From assembly GCA_963795055.1 (NCBI GenBank), contig CAWCGJ010000041.1:1-64000 (forward strand): DNA of 64,000 nt. The letters are read 5' to 3'. Every line of letters begins with the position of its first letter. Positions within the stretch are counted from its first letter, which is position 1. This DNA comes from JASHPR01 sp963795055 (lineage in GTDB: Bacteria; Actinomycetota; Actinomycetes; Streptosporangiales; Streptosporangiaceae). The position numbers and the translations under genes are program-made. Positions 55,592 to 63,987 of the stretch are shown piece by piece. The notes under the pieces are model-generated. The model was not told where the DNA came from. It saw only the letters and a program-made list of their open reading frames with translations, and did not search any database.

Positions 55592-57291
55592 CCGCCATCG
55601 ACCAGCCGACCCAGGTCGCCGCGCCGAGCAGCTACCGCAAGGGCTCGATACTCGCGGACTGGCTGTCGTCCACCGACCACAAGATCATCGGTCACCTGTA
55701 CCTGATCACCTCGTTCTTCTTCTTCCTGGCCGGCGGCGCGATGGCCATGATCATGCGCGCCCAGCTGATGGGGCCGGATAACACCATCGTGTCGGACCAG
55801 CAGTACAACGAGCTGTTCACCATGCACGGCACGATCATGCTGCTGCTGTTCGCTACCCCGCTGTTCGTCGGGTTCGCCAACGAGATCATGCCGCTGCAGA
55901 TCGGCTCGCCCGACGTCGCCTTTCCCCGGCTGAACCTGTTCAGCTACTACGCGTTCCTGTTCGGCGGGCTGATCCTGCTGTTCAGCTTCCTCACCCCCGG
56001 CGGCGCGGCGGCGTTCGGCTGGTACGCGTACTCGCCGCTGACCAGCGCGCTGTACTCGCCGGGGATCGGCGGGGACATGTGGATCATGGGCCTGACGCTG
56101 GCCGGGTTCGGTACGATTCTGAGCGGCGTGAACTTCGTCACCACGATCTTCTGCATGCGCGCGCCCGGCATGACCATGTTCCGGATGCCGATCTTCACCT
56201 GGAACATCCTGCTGACCAGCATGCTGGTGCTGCTGGCCTTCCCGGTCCTCGCCGCGGCCCTGCTGGTGCTCGAGATCGACCGCAAGCTGGGCGCCCAGGT
56301 GTTCAGCGCCTCCAGCGGCGGGGCGATCTTGTGGCAGCACCTGTTCTGGTTCTTCGGCCATCCGGAGGTCTATATCGTGGCGTTGCCGTTCTTCGGCATC
56401 GCCACCGAGGTCCTGCCCGTGTTCTCCCGCAAGCCGCTGTTCGGCTACAAGGGCCTGATCGGCGCCACCATCGCGATCGCCGGGCTGTCAATGACGGTGT
56501 GGGCGCACCACATGTTCACCACCGGCGCGGTGCTGCTGCCGTTCTTCTCGTTCATGACCTTCCTGATCGCGGTGCCGACCGGGGTGAAGTTCTTCAACTG
56601 GTGCGGCACGATCTGGCGCGGCCAGCTCACGTTCGAGCCGGCCATGCTCTTCATACTCGGCTTCCTGGTCGTGTTCTTGTTCGGCGGGCTCACCGGCGTC
56701 ATCCTGGCCTCGCCGCCGCTGGACTTCGCGGTCAGCGACTCCTACTTCGTGGTCGCGCACTTCCACTACGTGCTGTTCGGCACCGTGGTGTTCTGCATGT
56801 TCGGCGGGTTCTACTTCTGGTGGCCGAAGTGGACCGGCAAGATGCTGGACAACACGCTCGGCAAGTGGCACTTCTGGGCCGTCTTCATCGGGTTCAACAT
56901 GACGTTCCTGGTCCAGCACTGGCTCGGCCTGATGGGCATGCCGCGCCGGGTCGCGAACTATCCGTTCCTGCCGCACCTGGCCACGACCCTGAACGACATC
57001 TCCTCGATCGGCGCGTTCATCCTCGGCGCGTCGAACTTCATCTTCTTCTACAACATCTACAAGACCTGGAAGACCGGGGAGCGGGTGACTGCCGACGACC
57101 CGTGGGGCTTCGCCAACTCGCTGGAATGGGCGACGTCCTGCCCGCCGCCGCGGCACAACTTCACCTCGATCCCGCGCATCCGGTCCGAGCGGCCCGCGTT
57201 CGACCTGCACTACCCGAACATCAGGTCCGGCCGGGACCGGGAAGCCGAGCCGATCACGGTCGGCTCCTCTGCCAGCGGTAATTCCGAGTAA
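55588..57291 (+). CDS. ctaD: Cytochrome c oxidase subunit I
   Basis: CtaD holds heme a, heme a3 and CuB and reduces oxygen while pumping protons. The 567-residue protein has 12 membrane segments. Heme a ligand histidines are in YNELFTMHGTIMLLLF and FVVAHFHYVLFG; CuB ligands are in FWFFGHPEVYIVALPFFG (with the His-Tyr cross-link) and VWAHHMFTTG. The K-channel residues lie in the same segments. The GTG at 55588 overlaps the ctaC stop (GTGA). The C-terminus RSERPAFDLHYPNI is typical of actinobacteria. Confidence 0.97.
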   Translation: MTAIDQPTQVAAPSSYRKGSILADWLSSTDHKIIGHLYLITSFFFFLAGGAMAMIMRAQLMGPDNTIVSDQQYNELFTMHGTIMLLLFATPLFVGFANEIMPLQIGSPDVAFPRLNLFSYYAFLFGGLILLFSFLTPGGAAAFGWYAYSPLTSALYSPGIGGDMWIMGLTLAGFGTILSGVNFVTTIFCMRAPGMTMFRMPIFTWNILLTSMLVLLAFPVLAAALLVLEIDRKLGAQVFSASSGGAILWQHLFWFFGHPEVYIVALPFFGIATEVLPVFSRKPLFGYKGLIGATIAIAGLSMTVWAHHMFTTGAVLLPFFSFMTFLIAVPTGVKFFNWCGTIWRGQLTFEPAMLFILGFLVVFLFGGLTGVILASPPLDFAVSDSYFVVAHFHYVLFGTVVFCMFGGFYFWWPKWTGKMLDNTLGKWHFWAVFIGFNMTFLVQHWLGLMGMPRRVANYPFLPHLATTLNDISSIGAFILGASNFIFFYNIYKTWKTGERVTADDPWGFANSLEWATSCPPPRHNFTSIPRIRSERPAFDLHYPNIRSGRDREAEPITVGSSASGNSE

Positions 57292-57300
57292 GGGTTCCTG

Positions 57301-57696
57301 ATGAGGGTCGAGGGTTACCTGTTCCTAGGATGCGCCATCTTCTTCGGCGGCTCCGACGTCGTCTACTGGCATTACTCCCACGACCCGACCGGAGCCACCG
57401 CGCTCGGGGTCGCCGTGGGCCTGGCCTTCCTGATCGGCTTCTACGTGCTGTTCACCGGGCGGCGGCTGCCCCCGCGGCCCGAGGACGAGCACGAAGGCGA
57501 GATCTACCAGGGGACCGGGGAACTCGGGTTCTTCAGCCCGCACAGTTGGTGGCCGCTGTTCGTGGGCCTGGCGGCCGCCACCGCTGCGGTAGGCGCGGCC
57601 ATCGGCTGGTGGCTGTTCCTCATCGGCATGCTGATGGTCTTGCTCGCCACGATCGGCTTCGTGTTCGAGTACTACCGCGGCCATTACGCACACTGA
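57301..57696 (+). CDS. ctaF: Cytochrome c oxidase subunit IV, actinobacterial type
   Basis: The 131-residue protein has four membrane segments: YLFLGCAIFFGGSDVVYWHY, ALGVAVGLAFLIGFYVLF, WWPLFVGLAAATAAVGAAIGWWLF and LIGMLMVLLATIGFVFEYYRG. The loop PRPEDEHEGEIYQGTGELGFFSPHSWWP is the signature of actinobacterial subunit IV. It starts nine bases after ctaD. It has no redox centre and stabilises the oxidase. Confidence 0.95.
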   Translation: MRVEGYLFLGCAIFFGGSDVVYWHYSHDPTGATALGVAVGLAFLIGFYVLFTGRRLPPRPEDEHEGEIYQGTGELGFFSPHSWWPLFVGLAAATAAVGAAIGWWLFLIGMLMVLLATIGFVFEYYRGHYAH

Positions 57697-57769
57697 TCGC
57701 CACCCGGCCGTCCCCACGCCCGGCCCGATAGCCGCGGCGGCGGTGCGGTCTCCTCCGGGGGCCACCTAA

Positions 57770-58170
57770 GCCGCGTTCCCGGCTGCTGCGCCGCGTCCGC
57801 ATAATGTCGCCGCGCTCACCCTCCCGCCGCTCGGGAACCATGGGCCCTCCGCCGCGCTGGCCTTCCTCGGCGCGTTCTGCCTGGCGGCCGCGGCCCTCGT
57901 GGTGATCGCCGTCCGCGACCCGCCGTCAGACCGGGCGCGGGCGGGCGCGAACCGCGGGTCACCGTACCGGGAGCCGATGCTGTGGCGTATCCACGCCGCC
58001 AGTTCCCTGCTCGTCGTCCCGCAGTTCACCGTGGCCACCTTCGCGCTGGTCTACCTGGTCGACGCCTGGTGTTCGCCGTGGTCGCGTTCTTCCCGCTGCT
58101 GGCGGCCGCGCTCGTGCCCGTGGCCGCGGAGCGCCGGGCGGGGGAGCGGAGCGCCGGGCTGGCCCGCTAG
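57770..58170 (+). pseudogene. Decayed MFS transporter fragments
   Basis: One frame (57770 to about 58073) encodes NVAALTLPPLGNHGPSAALAFLGAFCLAAAALVVIAV, a basic loop, and LWRIHAASSLLVVPQFTVATFALVYLVD, matching segments 6 and 7 of an MFS carrier. A different frame then gives VFAVVAFFPLLAAALVPVAAERRAGE, the last segment, to the stop at 58170. The N-terminal half and segments 8-11 are missing. No start codon is available. I take it as a remnant with an internal deletion. Confidence 0.65.
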
Positions 58171-58178
58171 CCACCCGG

Positions 58179-58801
58179 TCAGCGGGCTTCGGCGGCCAGC
58201 CGCAGGCCGAAGCCGATGAGCACGACCGCGGTGACGCGCTCCACCCGGCGCTGCGCGGCCGGCCCGCGCAGCCAGCTGACACCGCGGGCCACCATCCAGG
58301 CCAGGGTGAGCAGCCAGGCACCGGTCTCGACGATGAACCACAGCCCGAACACGAGCGAGAACGTTGCCGCCGAGGACTTCGCCGGGATGAAGCCGGGCAG
58401 GAACGCGACGAAGAAGACGCCGATCTTGGGGTTGAAGAGGTTGGACAGCAGGCCGTTGAGGTACGCCCCGGCCCGGCCCGCCGGGGGCCCGGCTCCCTCC
58501 CCGGTCCCGTCCGGCACGGCGGGAGCGGCGCGACCGCGGCGCAGCCGCCACAGGCTGCTGGCCCCGAGCCAGATCAGGTAGGCGGCCCCGGCCAGCCGGA
58601 GGATGTCGTAGCCGACGCGGCTGACCCGCAGCAGCGCGGACAGCCCCAGGGCGGCGGCCACCGCCCAGATCAGCAGGCGGTGACCCACCCGGCGCGCCGG
58701 CCGCCGCGCAGGGTGTTGCGCATGACCAGGAGGCTGTCCGGGCCGGGGGCCAGGATCAGCAGCGTCGCCGTGAGGGCGAACGCCAGCAGTGCCGTGGTCA
58801 T
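58179..58801 (-). pseudogene. LysE/RhtB-family exporter, disrupted
   Basis: The ATG at 58801 opens MTTALLAFALTATLLILAPGPDSLLVMRNTLRGGRRAG, a perfect RhtB-family start, but this frame stops at 58680. The rest (HRLLIWAVAAALGLSALLRVS, AYLIWLGASSLWRLR, YLNGLLSNLFNPKIGVFFVAFLPGF, to the stop at 58179) lies in another frame. Comparison with the family suggests that several residues between RRAG and LLIWA are missing as well, so a small deletion rather than one base is likely. An intact member would export amino acids such as lysine or threonine. Confidence 0.75.
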
Positions 58802-58944
58802 CGGTCCAGCCTCCCGTCGGCCCCGCGCCCTCGGCGGGTACTCACCGGCAAGATAGCCGAAGTGGCCCGCGATGTGATGCCATGAAGATCGTCAGGTACG
58901 GTACCGGCCTGCCCGGGGAGGGCTCTGGCAGAGGAAGGCGGCAG

Positions 58945-59613
58945 ATGGACGTTTACGAAGCGCTCTACACCACGCGGGCGATGCGCCGGGTCCGGCCCGA
59001 CCCGATCCCCTACCCCGTCCAGGCGCGCATCCTGGACGCGGCGATCCGGGCGCCGAGCGGCGGCAACACGCAGGGCTGGCGGTTCATCCTGGTGGACGAC
59101 CCGGCGGTCAAGGCCGAGCTCGGCCCGCTGTACCGGGACAGCATCGGCCAGCTGTGGGCCACCGCCTACCGGGACCGGGTGGAGCGGGCCCGGAGCGAAC
59201 CGGAGGAGCCGGAGAACGCCGCCACGCTGCGGATGGTGGCCTCCGCGCAGCACCTCGCCGATCACTTCGAGGAGGTGCCGCTGTTCCTGATCGCGTTCTC
59301 CCGGGGCGACACCTCAGGCGGTTCCATCTACCCGGCGGTGTGGAGCGCTCAGCTGGCCGCGCGCGCCGAGGGCGTCGGCAGCGCGCTGACCTCGGTGCTC
59401 GGCATTTTTCACGGCCCGGAGGCCATGGAGATACTCGGCGTGCCCGCCGGCCACGGCTGGACCATGGCGTGCTGCGTTTCCTTCGGCTACCCGACCGGGC
59501 GCTGGGGCGTGGCCGTGCGGCGCCCGGCACGCGAGGTCGCCTACCGCAACACCTGGGGAGCGGACCTGGACCTGGAGATCCCCGGCCCGCTGTGGCCGCG
59601 CGAAGGCGGCTGA
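58945..59613 (+). CDS. Nitroreductase-family FMN oxidoreductase
   Basis: The 222-residue protein has the nitroreductase start MDVYEALYTTRAMRRVRPDPIP and the FMN-binding RAPSGGNTQGWRFILVDD (about residues 33-50); LAARAEGVGSALTSVLG and VSFGYPTGRWGVAVRRP are later family features. Its reaction is unknown; relatives reduce nitro groups, dehalogenate or act in cofactor F420- or flavin-linked steps. The ATG at 58945 follows GAGGAAGG. Upstream in-frame starts lack similarity. It is convergent with qcrB. Confidence 0.88.
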   Translation: MDVYEALYTTRAMRRVRPDPIPYPVQARILDAAIRAPSGGNTQGWRFILVDDPAVKAELGPLYRDSIGQLWATAYRDRVERARSEPEEPENAATLRMVASAQHLADHFEEVPLFLIAFSRGDTSGGSIYPAVWSAQLAARAEGVGSALTSVLGIFHGPEAMEILGVPAGHGWTMACCVSFGYPTGRWGVAVRRPAREVAYRNTWGADLDLEIPGPLWPREGG

Positions 59614-59621
59614 CCCGCCGC

Positions 59622-61334
59622 TTAGGCCTGCCCGCCCGGCTGGCCCTCGCCGGAACCGCTCTCCTGTCCATCGCCGGAGCCGTCACCGGCATGCTCACCG
59701 GAGGAGACCGCGGTGTGTTCCTCGCCGTGCCCGTCCCCGTGCCCGTTGCCGTGCCCGCCGTAGCCGTTGCCGTGGCCGTCCAGCGGAACGCTCTCGGTCA
59801 GCACCTTGTACGCCCGCTCCCGTACCTGGCCCAGGCCGCCCCGCTGTCCCCGCGGCGGTACTTCCAGCTCACCCTGGGCGGCGCCGACGGGCAGGCTCGG
59901 CGGCCGCGTGACATCGAGCGCGGCGACTTCCTCCTCGGTGAGCGGCCGGGTCACCTCGACGTACTCGCCGGTCGGCAGCTGCCGGATGATCCCGGTCTCC
60001 ACGCCGTGCTCCAGCAGGCGCAGGTCCTTGCGCTGCAGGCCCAGGCAGATCCGCTTGGTCACCCAGTAGGCGACGACCGGGCCTATGAAGATCGCGTACC
60101 TGGCGATCTCCGTGGTCAGGTACAGGGAGATGCTCAGGTGGTCGGCGATGACGTCGTTGGCCCCCTCCAGCCACAGGATGCCGTAGAACGTGACCGCGGC
60201 CATCCCGATCGCGGTCCGGGTGGGCGCGTTGCGGGGCCGGTCGTTGACATGGTGCTCGCGCCGGTCGCCCGTGATCCACTGCTCGATGAACGGCCAGAGC
60301 GCCGCGCCGGTCAAGATGAGGCCGAGCGGCACCAGGGCCGGGATGAGCACGTTCCAGGCCACGGTATGCCCGAAGATGTCCCACGTCCAGCTCGGGAACA
60401 TGCGCAGCGAGCCCTCGAGGAAGCCCATGTAGAAGTCGGGCTGCGAGCCCGCCGAGATCCCGACCGGCGTGTAGGGGCCGTACAGCCAGATCGGGTTGAT
60501 CTGCGCGAACGTGGACGCGAGCGCGCAGGCCGCGAACGTGAAGAAGAAGAACGCCCCCGTCTTGGCCATGAAGTACGGGTACGTGGGGGCGCCGACGACA
60601 TTGGTGTCGGTGCGGCCCTCGCCCGGCATCTGGGTGTGCTTCTGCCAGAACATGATGAACAGGTGCGCGCTGATCAGCGCCAGGAGTATTCCCGGGATCA
60701 GCAGCACGTGGATGATGTACAGCCGCGGGATGATGTCGTTACCCGGGAACGGGCCGCCGAACAGGAAGAACGACAGGTACGTGCCGACCACGGGGATGCC
60801 GAGCAGCACGCCCTCGGTGATCCTCAGCCCGGTGCCGGACAGCAGGTCGTCCGGCAGCGAGTAGCCGAACAGGCCTTCCAGCAGGGCCAGCGTGAACATC
60901 ACGAGCCCGATCAGCCAGTTCACCTCGCGCGGCTTGCGGTAGGCGCCGGTGAAGAAGATCCGCAGCATATGCGCCAGGATCGCGGCCACGAACAGGTCCG
61001 CGGCCCAGTGATGGATCTGCCGCATCAGCAGGCCGCCGCGGACGTCGAAGCTGATGTTCAGCGTGGAGGCGTACGCCTCGCTCATCCGGACGCCGTCCAG
61101 GTTGTGGTAGGAGCCGTGATAGACGACCTCGGTCATGCTCGGCTGGAACCAGAACGTCAGGAACGTGCCGGTCAGCAGCAGGATGATGAAGGTGTAGAGG
61201 GCGATCTCGCCGAGCAGGAAGGTCCAGTGATCGGGGAAGATCTTCCGGAACAGCGTGCGGAAACCCTTGGCGCCGCGGAACCTGTCGTCCAGCCAGCTGC
61301 CGGTGCCGTCGATGAGTTTTTCTGTGAGGGTCAT
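59622..61334 (-). CDS. qcrB: Menaquinol-cytochrome c reductase cytochrome b subunit
   Basis: QcrB oxidises menaquinol in the bcc complex. The 570-residue protein has at least eight membrane segments; the heme b ligands are in MRQIHHWAADLFVAAILAHMLRIFF and RLYIIHVLLIPGILLALISAHLFIMF. The quinol-site PEWY-type region appears as YGPYTPVGISAGSQPDFYMGFLEGSLRMFP. The C-terminal 150 residues are cytoplasmic, ending in a His/Gly-rich stretch (HGNGYGGHGNGHGDGHGEEH). The ATG at 61334 overlaps the qcrA stop (ATGA). In mycobacteria this subunit is the target of Q203-type inhibitors. Confidence 0.96.
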   Translation of the reverse strand: MTLTEKLIDGTGSWLDDRFRGAKGFRTLFRKIFPDHWTFLLGEIALYTFIILLLTGTFLTFWFQPSMTEVVYHGSYHNLDGVRMSEAYASTLNISFDVRGGLLMRQIHHWAADLFVAAILAHMLRIFFTGAYRKPREVNWLIGLVMFTLALLEGLFGYSLPDDLLSGTGLRITEGVLLGIPVVGTYLSFFLFGGPFPGNDIIPRLYIIHVLLIPGILLALISAHLFIMFWQKHTQMPGEGRTDTNVVGAPTYPYFMAKTGAFFFFTFAACALASTFAQINPIWLYGPYTPVGISAGSQPDFYMGFLEGSLRMFPSWTWDIFGHTVAWNVLIPALVPLGLILTGAALWPFIEQWITGDRREHHVNDRPRNAPTRTAIGMAAVTFYGILWLEGANDVIADHLSISLYLTTEIARYAIFIGPVVAYWVTKRICLGLQRKDLRLLEHGVETGIIRQLPTGEYVEVTRPLTEEEVAALDVTRPPSLPVGAAQGELEVPPRGQRGGLGQVRERAYKVLTESVPLDGHGNGYGGHGNGHGDGHGEEHTAVSSGEHAGDGSGDGQESGSGEGQPGGQA

Positions 61335-62389
61335 CCCCGCTCCCAGTAACTCGGGCCCACCGGCTCCTGGAAGTCTTTCATGGCGACCAGGAAGCCCTCC
61401 GCGTCCGTGGTCAGCGGCAGCTGCGGCAGCGGCCGCGGGGCCGGGCCGAAGAGCACCGTGGCGCCGCGCGGCGCGTCGAACGTCGACTGGTGGCACGGGC
61501 AGAGGATATGGTGGGTGGTCTGCTCGTAGAGCGCCGCCGGGCAGCCCACGTGGGTGCAGATCTTGGAGTAGCAGACGATGTTGTCGACCGTCCAGTTCAT
61601 GACCGTCGGCGGCGCCAGCACCCCGGGCTGGAACTTGATGATGATCGCCGTGGCGGCGGCCAGCGCGTCCGGGTCGTCCTGGTAGCCGTCGGGCACCACG
61701 GTGATCATCCCCCCGGGGGAGCTGAATTCCCCGGGCGTGATCGGCGTGTTGCCCCCGAACCTGAGCAGGCGCAGGCCCGGGCGCCAGACGGTGTGCCGCA
61801 GCGAGGTGCCGGGCAGCGGGCCCATGTCGCGCAGCAGCACGATCGGGGCGACCGCCAGCGGCACGGTCGCCGCGATCAGCGTGCGCCGCAGCAGCGGCCG
61901 CTTCACGAACTGGCTGGCGTCCGCGCCTTCTTCGAAGGTCTCCTTGAACGCTTCCCGGTCCGCCGTATCCGACCGCAGCGGGTGCCGCTGCTCGGTGAGC
62001 TCCACGTCCGGCATGATGTACCGGACCCAGATCACGGCCCCGACCGCGAGGGCCAGGAACGCCAGCGACATCGACAGGCCGAGGGCGAGGTTGGAGCGCA
62101 GCACCGCGTCGACCGAGCCCACCTCGAGGCCGATATAGGCGGCGATGAAGCCGATGCCGGCCAGCATCGAGAGGATGAACAGTGACGCGGCGAGGCGTTC
62201 GGCCGTCTTGGCCTTCCGCAGGTCCTGCGGGCCGGCGGGCAGCTCTCGCGGCGCCGGCTGCGCGCCGTCCCCGGACCCGTCGCCGAGCAGCGTCCGGGCC
62301 TGCGCGGGCGAGGGCGTGCCGATCACGCGATGCGGGGCCGCGGGGGCCTCGGCCGGCTCGTCGGGCAGCCCGCCCGGGGTATCACTCAT
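61331..62389 (-). CDS. qcrA: Menaquinol-cytochrome c reductase Rieske subunit
   Basis: The 352-residue protein has a disordered N-terminus, three membrane segments (AASLFILSMLAGIGFIAAYIGLEV, NLALGLSMSLAFLALAVGAVIWV, TLIAATVPLAVAPIVLL) and a Rieske domain whose 2Fe-2S ligands are CTHVGC and CPCHQS (about residues 287 and 308). Three membrane segments instead of one is the actinobacterial form. It overlaps qcrC by eight bases and qcrB by four, so the operon is tightly coupled. Confidence 0.96.
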   Translation of the reverse strand: MSDTPGGLPDEPAEAPAAPHRVIGTPSPAQARTLLGDGSGDGAQPAPRELPAGPQDLRKAKTAERLAASLFILSMLAGIGFIAAYIGLEVGSVDAVLRSNLALGLSMSLAFLALAVGAVIWVRYIMPDVELTEQRHPLRSDTADREAFKETFEEGADASQFVKRPLLRRTLIAATVPLAVAPIVLLRDMGPLPGTSLRHTVWRPGLRLLRFGGNTPITPGEFSSPGGMITVVPDGYQDDPDALAAATAIIIKFQPGVLAPPTVMNWTVDNIVCYSKICTHVGCPAALYEQTTHHILCPCHQSTFDAPRGATVLFGPAPRPLPQLPLTTDAEGFLVAMKDFQEPVGPSYWERG

Positions 62390-63185
62390 CAGCAGTCTTC
62401 CTGTGCTTCGCAGTTATCCACATCGCGGCCAGGACCATGAAGAACAGCAGGCCGAGGAACGCCACCAGGCCCTCGGTGACCGGCCCTACCCGGCCCAGGC
62501 TGAAGCCGCCCGGGTTCGGCGTGACCCGGCTTCGGGTCACGTAGGCGATGACGTCGCGCTTCTCGTTCGGGGGGATCGTGGTGTCGTTGAACACCGGCAT
62601 GGCCTCGGGGCCGGTCAGCATGGCCGTGTAGATCTGGGTGGGCGTCGACGCGTTGAGTGAGGGCGCGTACTTGCCGTAGGTCAGCGCGCCGCCCGCGCCG
62701 TCGAAGTTGTGGCACTGGGCGCAGTCGGCGGTGAACAGCTCCTGGCCGAGCGCGATGTTGGCGCCGACGGTGCTCACCATGGCCGGCGTGGGGATCTCGG
62801 GACCGCCACCCAGCGACTGGATGTACGCGCCGACCTGGCGGATCTGCAGCGGGTTCAGCTGCGGCGGCTTGCGGTCGTTCTCCGCGTCCGTCGCCTTGGC
62901 CGGCATCCGTCCCGTGCTCGTCTGGAAGTAGACGGCCGCCGAGCCGACGCCGATCAGGCTCGGCGCGACGGCGGTGCCCTGCGCCTGGAGGCCGTGGCAG
63001 GTGGCGCAGGTCAGGTCGAAGATCTGCTGGCCCTTGGCGATGTCCGCCGCCGAGGCGGTGGGCGTCGTGGCCGCGGACGACTCGCCGCTCCCGGTGATCA
63101 TCGCGTAGATCGCGCCCACCAGGATCAGCGCGAGCAGGACGACGGCGTAGCCAGCGACCGGCCGCCTGCGCCAGGTGAAGCTCAC
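62382..63185 (-). CDS. qcrC: Menaquinol-cytochrome c reductase diheme cytochrome c subunit
   Basis: QcrC bridges electrons from the bcc complex to the aa3 oxidase without a soluble cytochrome. The 267-residue protein has an N-terminal membrane anchor (YAVVLLALILVGAIYAMITG), two c-type heme sites (CATCH at about 60 and CAQCH at about 153), and a C-terminal membrane segment (GLVAFLGLLFFMVLAAMWIT). The start is GTG 63185, 18 bases after ctaE. Confidence 0.96.
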   Translation of the reverse strand: MSFTWRRRPVAGYAVVLLALILVGAIYAMITGSGESSAATTPTASAADIAKGQQIFDLTCATCHGLQAQGTAVAPSLIGVGSAAVYFQTSTGRMPAKATDAENDRKPPQLNPLQIRQVGAYIQSLGGGPEIPTPAMVSTVGANIALGQELFTADCAQCHNFDGAGGALTYGKYAPSLNASTPTQIYTAMLTGPEAMPVFNDTTIPPNEKRDVIAYVTRSRVTPNPGGFSLGRVGPVTEGLVAFLGLLFFMVLAAMWITAKHRKTADE

Positions 63186-63203
63186 TGCGGTCCCCGTCTC
63201 TGG

Positions 63204-63842
63204 TCAGTGAATCAGGTAGATGGTGGTGAACAGGCCGATCCACACCACGTCGACGAAGTGCCAGTAGTACGACACGACGATGGCGCTGACCTGCTGCTCG
63301 TGGGTGACTCTCTGCGCCGCGTAGGTCCGGCCGAGCAGGAAGAGGAATGCGATCAGGCCGCCGGTCACGTGCAGCCCGTGGAAGCCGGTGGGGATGAAGA
63401 AGACCGAGCCGTAGTTGCTGTCCGACAGGGTGAGGTGCTGCTTGCTGACGAGGTCGAGGTACTCGTAGCCCTGGCCGAGGACGAAGTACAGGCCCATGAA
63501 GAACGTCAGCACGTACCACTCGCGCAGGCCCCAGCTCATCGGGCGGAAAATGGACCGGGACCGGCGGACCTGGCCGCGCTCGATCGCGAAGACCCCCATC
63601 TGGCAGGTCACGCTGGAAGCCAGCAGCACCAGGGTGTTGGCCGTGGCCAGCGGCAGGTCGAGGTGCACCGGCGGCCACTTCTCGCCCAGTCCCTTGTCCA
63701 CCGAGCGGATCGTGAAGTACATGGCGAACAGCGCCGCGAAGAACATCAGCTCCGAGGACAGCCAGATGATAGTCCCCACGCTGACCAGGCTCGGCCTGTT
63801 GGTCGGCGTGCGAGGAGTTACCTCGCTCGTTGCTGTGGCCAC
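63204..63842 (-). CDS. ctaE: Cytochrome c oxidase subunit III
   Basis: The 212-residue protein has five membrane segments with SVGTIIWLSSELMFFAALFAMYF, GVFAIERGQVRRSR, FFIPTGFHGLHVTGGLIAFLFLL and WHFVDVVWIGLFTTIYLIH, the heme-copper oxidase subunit III pattern. The GTG at 63842 gives an N-terminus VATATSEVTPRTPTNRPSLVSVG like other actinobacteria. A TAATAAT -10 box ends six bases before the GTG, so the transcript looks leaderless. It heads the ctaE-qcrC-qcrA-qcrB operon. Confidence 0.95.
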   Translation of the reverse strand: MATATSEVTPRTPTNRPSLVSVGTIIWLSSELMFFAALFAMYFTIRSVDKGLGEKWPPVHLDLPLATANTLVLLASSVTCQMGVFAIERGQVRRSRSIFRPMSWGLREWYVLTFFMGLYFVLGQGYEYLDLVSKQHLTLSDSNYGSVFFIPTGFHGLHVTGGLIAFLFLLGRTYAAQRVTHEQQVSAIVVSYYWHFVDVVWIGLFTTIYLIH

Positions 63843-63848
63843 GGGGCC

Positions 63849-63855
63849 ATTATTA
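63849..63855 (-). promoter_or_regulatory. -10 box of the leaderless ctaE transcript
   Basis: On the minus strand TAATAAT lies six bases before the GTG of ctaE, the spacing of leaderless actinobacterial promoters. The upstream region is the tandem repeat described separately. Confidence 0.5.
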
Positions 63856-63971
63856 CGACACGGCGTAGGCGCCGTATGGCCGACCCCCCTATCCGACACC
63901 GCGTAGGCGCCGCCTGGCCGACGCCCCTATCCCGACACCGCGTAGGCGGTGCGCGGCCGACCCCCCGGGTC
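63856..63971. repeat. Three imperfect tandem repeats of 38-39 bases upstream of ctaE
   Basis: Copies start at about 63856, 63894 and 63933. Each has CGACACCGCGTAGGCG (CGACACGGCGTAGGCG in the first copy) followed by about 12 variable bases, then GGCCGAC and a C-run. They lie between ctaE and the next gene on the plus strand. Confidence 0.8.
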
Positions 63972-63987
63972 GGTAGCATCCAGTTTC

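Noticed and set aside
63856..63971. CRISPR array
   Set aside because: Units are imperfect, adjacent and without unique spacers of regular length.
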